A stretch of 23,980 nucleotides of DNA, taken from contig CAYYYG010000015.1 in the NCBI GenBank assembly GCA_964476135.1, positions 1 through 23,980 on the forward strand, in the 5' to 3' direction. This document shows, one piece after another, positions 21,777 through 23,980 of the stretch. A model generated the notes under the pieces. The model ran no database searches and was not told where the DNA came from. It was given only the letters and a program-made list of their open reading frames with translations. Both the position numbers and the translations under genes were made by a program. Source of the stretch: CAYYYG01 sp964476135 (GTDB lineage Bacteria > Patescibacteriota > Microgenomatia > UBA1406 > GWC2-37-13). Numbering within the stretch: position 1 is the first letter of the stretch; every line of letters begins with the position of its first letter.

Positions 21777-22841
21777 ATGAAAAATATATATTTCACCGCA
21801 GGCCCCTCGGAGCTTTATCCGACCGTGCCTAAACATATAAAAAAAGCCCTCGATGAGCAGGTATGCTCAATGTCCCACCGAGGAGAAGCCTTTCAGGAAA
21901 TGTTTTCGAACATGAAGGAAAAATTAAAAAAATTTCTCGGTATTCCAAGTGGTCACAAAATATATACTCTCGCATCCGCAAATGAATGTTGGGAACGGAT
22001 AATCGAAAACACGGTAAAGGAGAAATCTTTCCATTTCGTCAACGGCGCGTTCGGAAAACGTTTTTTTGAAATCAGCGGTGAGCTGAAAAGAAAGCCTGAA
22101 AAGTTGGAGACAGAATTTGGAAAAGGCTTTGACTTCGATTCCGCATCTTTATCCAAAGACTCGGAAACAGTTTGCTTTACACATAATGAATCGAGTACCG
22201 GCGTTGCCCTTAATCTCGAAGGTATTTATCGTTTGAAAAACAAGTATCCTGACAAACTTTTCGCTATGGATGTCGTTTCATCGATTCCTTATGTAGATAT
22301 AGACTATTCACTGGTTGACTTAGTCTATTTCTCGGTGCAGAAAGGGTTTGGTCTTCCCGCCGGGATGGCGATTCTCGTCGTTTCGGAGCACGCATATGAA
22401 AAATCGCTGCTTCTTGAAAAGTCGGGCGCTTATACCGGAAGTTATCATAAATTTTCTACCCTTGAAAAATTTTCCGAGAAAAAACAGACTCCGGAAACTC
22501 CGAATGTGCTCGATATCTATCTGCTCGATAAGGTACTTGATGATATGAAAGCCGAAGGACTTGATAAAATAAGAAAAGAGATCGATGTCAAAGCGAATTT
22601 ATTATACGGATTTCTGGAAAATAACCATTCGTATGATCTTTTCGTAAAAAACAAGTCCGACCGTTCGCCTTCGGTTGTTGTTGTTGCGCCGCCGAATCAG
22701 GAAAAATTTCTCGATAAATTAAAGAAAAAAGGCTATATCGTCGGCAAAGGGTACGGACCTTACAAATCCTCGCATGTGCGCATTTCAAATTTCCCCGCAC
22801 ACCGCGTTGATGACGTCAAAAAAATTATCGCACTCATGTAA
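21777..22841 (+). CDS. serC: phosphoserine aminotransferase
   Basis: A PLP enzyme of fold type I that makes 3-phosphoserine from 3-phosphohydroxypyruvate with glutamate. Length 354 residues, typical. TAGPSELYP at residues 7-15 and CSMSHRGEAF at 30-39 are the substrate-binding N-terminus; Asp165 (MDVVSS) contacts the PLP ring nitrogen; Lys189 in FSVQKGFGLPAG is the Schiff-base lysine. The family also contains alanine-glyoxylate-type aminotransferases, but the context, one base after the SerB-SerA fusion, makes serine synthesis by far the best reading. It has no Shine-Dalgarno sequence and is presumably translated by coupling. Confidence 0.92.
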   Translation: MKNIYFTAGPSELYPTVPKHIKKALDEQVCSMSHRGEAFQEMFSNMKEKLKKFLGIPSGHKIYTLASANECWERIIENTVKEKSFHFVNGAFGKRFFEISGELKRKPEKLETEFGKGFDFDSASLSKDSETVCFTHNESSTGVALNLEGIYRLKNKYPDKLFAMDVVSSIPYVDIDYSLVDLVYFSVQKGFGLPAGMAILVVSEHAYEKSLLLEKSGAYTGSYHKFSTLEKFSEKKQTPETPNVLDIYLLDKVLDDMKAEGLDKIRKEIDVKANLLYGFLENNHSYDLFVKNKSDRSPSVVVVAPPNQEKFLDKLKKKGYIVGKGYGPYKSSHVRISNFPAHRVDDVKKIIALM

Positions 22842-22861
22842 TTATAAAGTATTAAAATATT

Positions 22862-22972
22862 ATGAAACTGAAAAAACTGCTTAAACCGGAAAAGATATGG
22901 AAAGTGATCATAATTATTTCCTCCATACTTCTTATCCTGTCAAGTCTCTCGCCGTTACTATTTATAAGATGA
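22862..22972 (+). CDS. 36-aa single-span membrane peptide
   Basis: A 36-codon frame starting MKLKKLLKPEKIWK, then one hydrophobic helix (about residues 15-35) ending in Arg. The charged N-terminus and Trp at the interface indicate insertion with the N-terminus in the cytoplasm. It lies 20 bases after serC and ends one base before the recG ATG, with no Shine-Dalgarno sequence, so the three genes are probably one transcript. Tiny single-span proteins of this layout occur in many Patescibacteria; function unknown. It is too short for usual gene-length cutoffs, but its composition and spacing make it credible. Confidence 0.6.
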   Translation: MKLKKLLKPEKIWKVIIIISSILLILSSLSPLLFIR

Positions 22973-22973
22973 C

Positions 22974-23980
22974 ATGTTGCTCGATCAGCCGATTGAGATG
23001 CTTATCCGGACCGCGCCAGCAACGGTTAAGCGCTTGCGATCACTCAATGTAAATACTTTTGGAGACCTCATTTTTTATTTCCCTTTCCGTTACAACGATC
23101 TTTCCTTAAAATCGGAGATCGGAAGGGCACAGTCGGGGGAGATAGTAACCCTGCAAGGGGAGATAATAGGATCGAAAAATGAAACCACGAGACGCGGTCT
23201 TATGATGCAAAAAATTAAGCTCTCCGATGGCACTGGGTCGATCGAGATCGTATGGTACAATCAGCCGTATATAACCGGCATGCTGCCAGTAGGTACACAA
23301 ATTGCGGTCGGGGGAGTAGTGAGACGTTTTCTCCATGGCTTAACTCTTGAGCCGATCGAATATGAAATAATCCGCTTTCCTTCGCAGAAACTCCTTCATA
23401 CGGGGCGTCTTGTACCGATATATCCGGAAACGCGGGGGATTTCTTCGAAAACTATCCGCGAAAAAGTGCGCTACGTGCTCGATCAGTTGGCATCTCATGA
23501 TGAAAAACCAGCCGAACTACTGCCTAAGGTTATAAGAGAATACAATAATTTAGTTGACATCTGGACAGCGGTCCAACAAATTCATTTTCCAGATAATCAC
23601 GAAAGTGGCGCATCGGCAAAAAAAAGACTTGCTTTTGATGAACTATTCCTTATCCAGCTATCCGCGGCCCTTATCCGGCTCGAATGGCAAAAAGAGACAG
23701 TCACAACCCCATTTACCAAATCTGGATTCGAATCGGAGCAGATTAAGGAGTTTATCGAAAATTTACCATTTAAGCTGACTGATTCACAATTGACCACCGT
23801 CAAAGAAATTTTCGCCGATCTTGCAAAAAAAACTCCTATGAACCGGTTTGTACAGGGCGATGTCGGATCTGGTAAAACCGTGGTCGCGGCGATTGCTGCC
23901 TATGGTGCGTTTCTTAACGGTTTTCAAACTTTAATTATGGCTCCGACTGAAATTCTAGCCGAACAGCACTACCGAACTAT
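22974..23980 (+). CDS. recG: ATP-dependent DNA helicase RecG, 5' part
   Basis: The first 335 codons of a gene running off the right edge. RecG remodels stalled forks and Holliday junctions and moves on double-stranded DNA. The N-terminus contains a helix-hairpin-helix-like LRSLNVNTFGDLIFYFPFRYND, then the OB-fold wedge domain (about residues 50-160, GEIIGSKNETTRRG, LSDGTGSIEIVWYNQPY). The start of the SF2 motor follows, with LTDSQLTTVKEI (Q-like motif), Walker A GDVGSGKT (Lys301) and APTEILAEQHY (motif Ia). ATG 22974 is the first start and lies one base after the stop of the small membrane peptide. The missing part should hold the DEAH box and motifs III-VI. Confidence 0.95.
   Translation, partial: MLLDQPIEMLIRTAPATVKRLRSLNVNTFGDLIFYFPFRYNDLSLKSEIGRAQSGEIVTLQGEIIGSKNETTRRGLMMQKIKLSDGTGSIEIVWYNQPYITGMLPVGTQIAVGGVVRRFLHGLTLEPIEYEIIRFPSQKLLHTGRLVPIYPETRGISSKTIREKVRYVLDQLASHDEKPAELLPKVIREYNNLVDIWTAVQQIHFPDNHESGASAKKRLAFDELFLIQLSAALIRLEWQKETVTTPFTKSGFESEQIKEFIENLPFKLTDSQLTTVKEIFADLAKKTPMNRFVQGDVGSGKTVVAAIAAYGAFLNGFQTLIMAPTEILAEQHYRT

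Noticed and set aside
1..23980. CRISPR array, insertion sequence or transposase gene
   Set aside because: No regularly spaced direct repeats and no transposase or integrase motifs were seen by eye in any frame.

Overview
The window looks like a chromosomal segment of a Candidate Phyla Radiation (Patescibacteria) bacterium, most likely of the Microgenomates type. This is inferred from several things: a moderate-to-low GC content; short, OB-fold-free PheT and TGS-free ThrS; a small conserved protein of a kind I recall from CPR genomes at 9136; a tiny membrane peptide in front of recG; and almost no Shine-Dalgarno sequences. The genetic code is the standard bacterial one: TGA ends pheT, the serB-serA fusion and the 36-aa peptide gene, and I saw no in-frame TGA inside the long genes, which argues against code 25.

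Layout. 1-4550 is accessory in character: a 3'-half tRNA-Asp remnant, a membrane-anchored hypothetical protein, a GT2 glycosyltransferase, a cysteine-rich small protein whose start is unresolved, a divergent phosphoribosyltransferase-like protein and an unknown 227-aa protein. 4551-8882 (minus strand) is a polysaccharide locus: a very large cellulose-synthase-like GT2 enzyme fused to a second multi-spanning GT-C-like module, followed 3 bp later by a membrane-anchored GH26-like glycoside hydrolase. 9136-15428 is a translation cluster: a small conserved protein, then thrS, infC, rpmI, rplT, pheS, pheT, the same order as in enterobacteria, followed by an alpha/beta hydrolase that overlaps pheT by one base. 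16337-19764 holds two small unknown genes and a class A penicillin-binding protein. 19883-22841 encodes the three enzymatic steps from 3-phosphoglycerate to serine in two genes: a SerB-SerA fusion and SerC. The window ends in a 36-aa membrane peptide and the first 335 codons of recG.

Regulation is the most striking part. In front of thrS there is what looks like a complete ribosome-mediated attenuator: a promoter, a 14-codon leader peptide carrying three consecutive Thr codons, an 11-bp stem that covers those codons, an alternative antiterminator and a GC-rich terminator with eight T. In enterobacteria attenuation by a leader peptide acts on pheST in this same gene cluster; here pheS has its own promoter and the attenuator sits on thrS. 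Many genes also show a -10 hexamer ending 6-9 nt before the start codon, with no Shine-Dalgarno sequence, so leaderless mRNA appears to be the normal mode of expression.

All functions are assigned by reading motifs; no database search was run.
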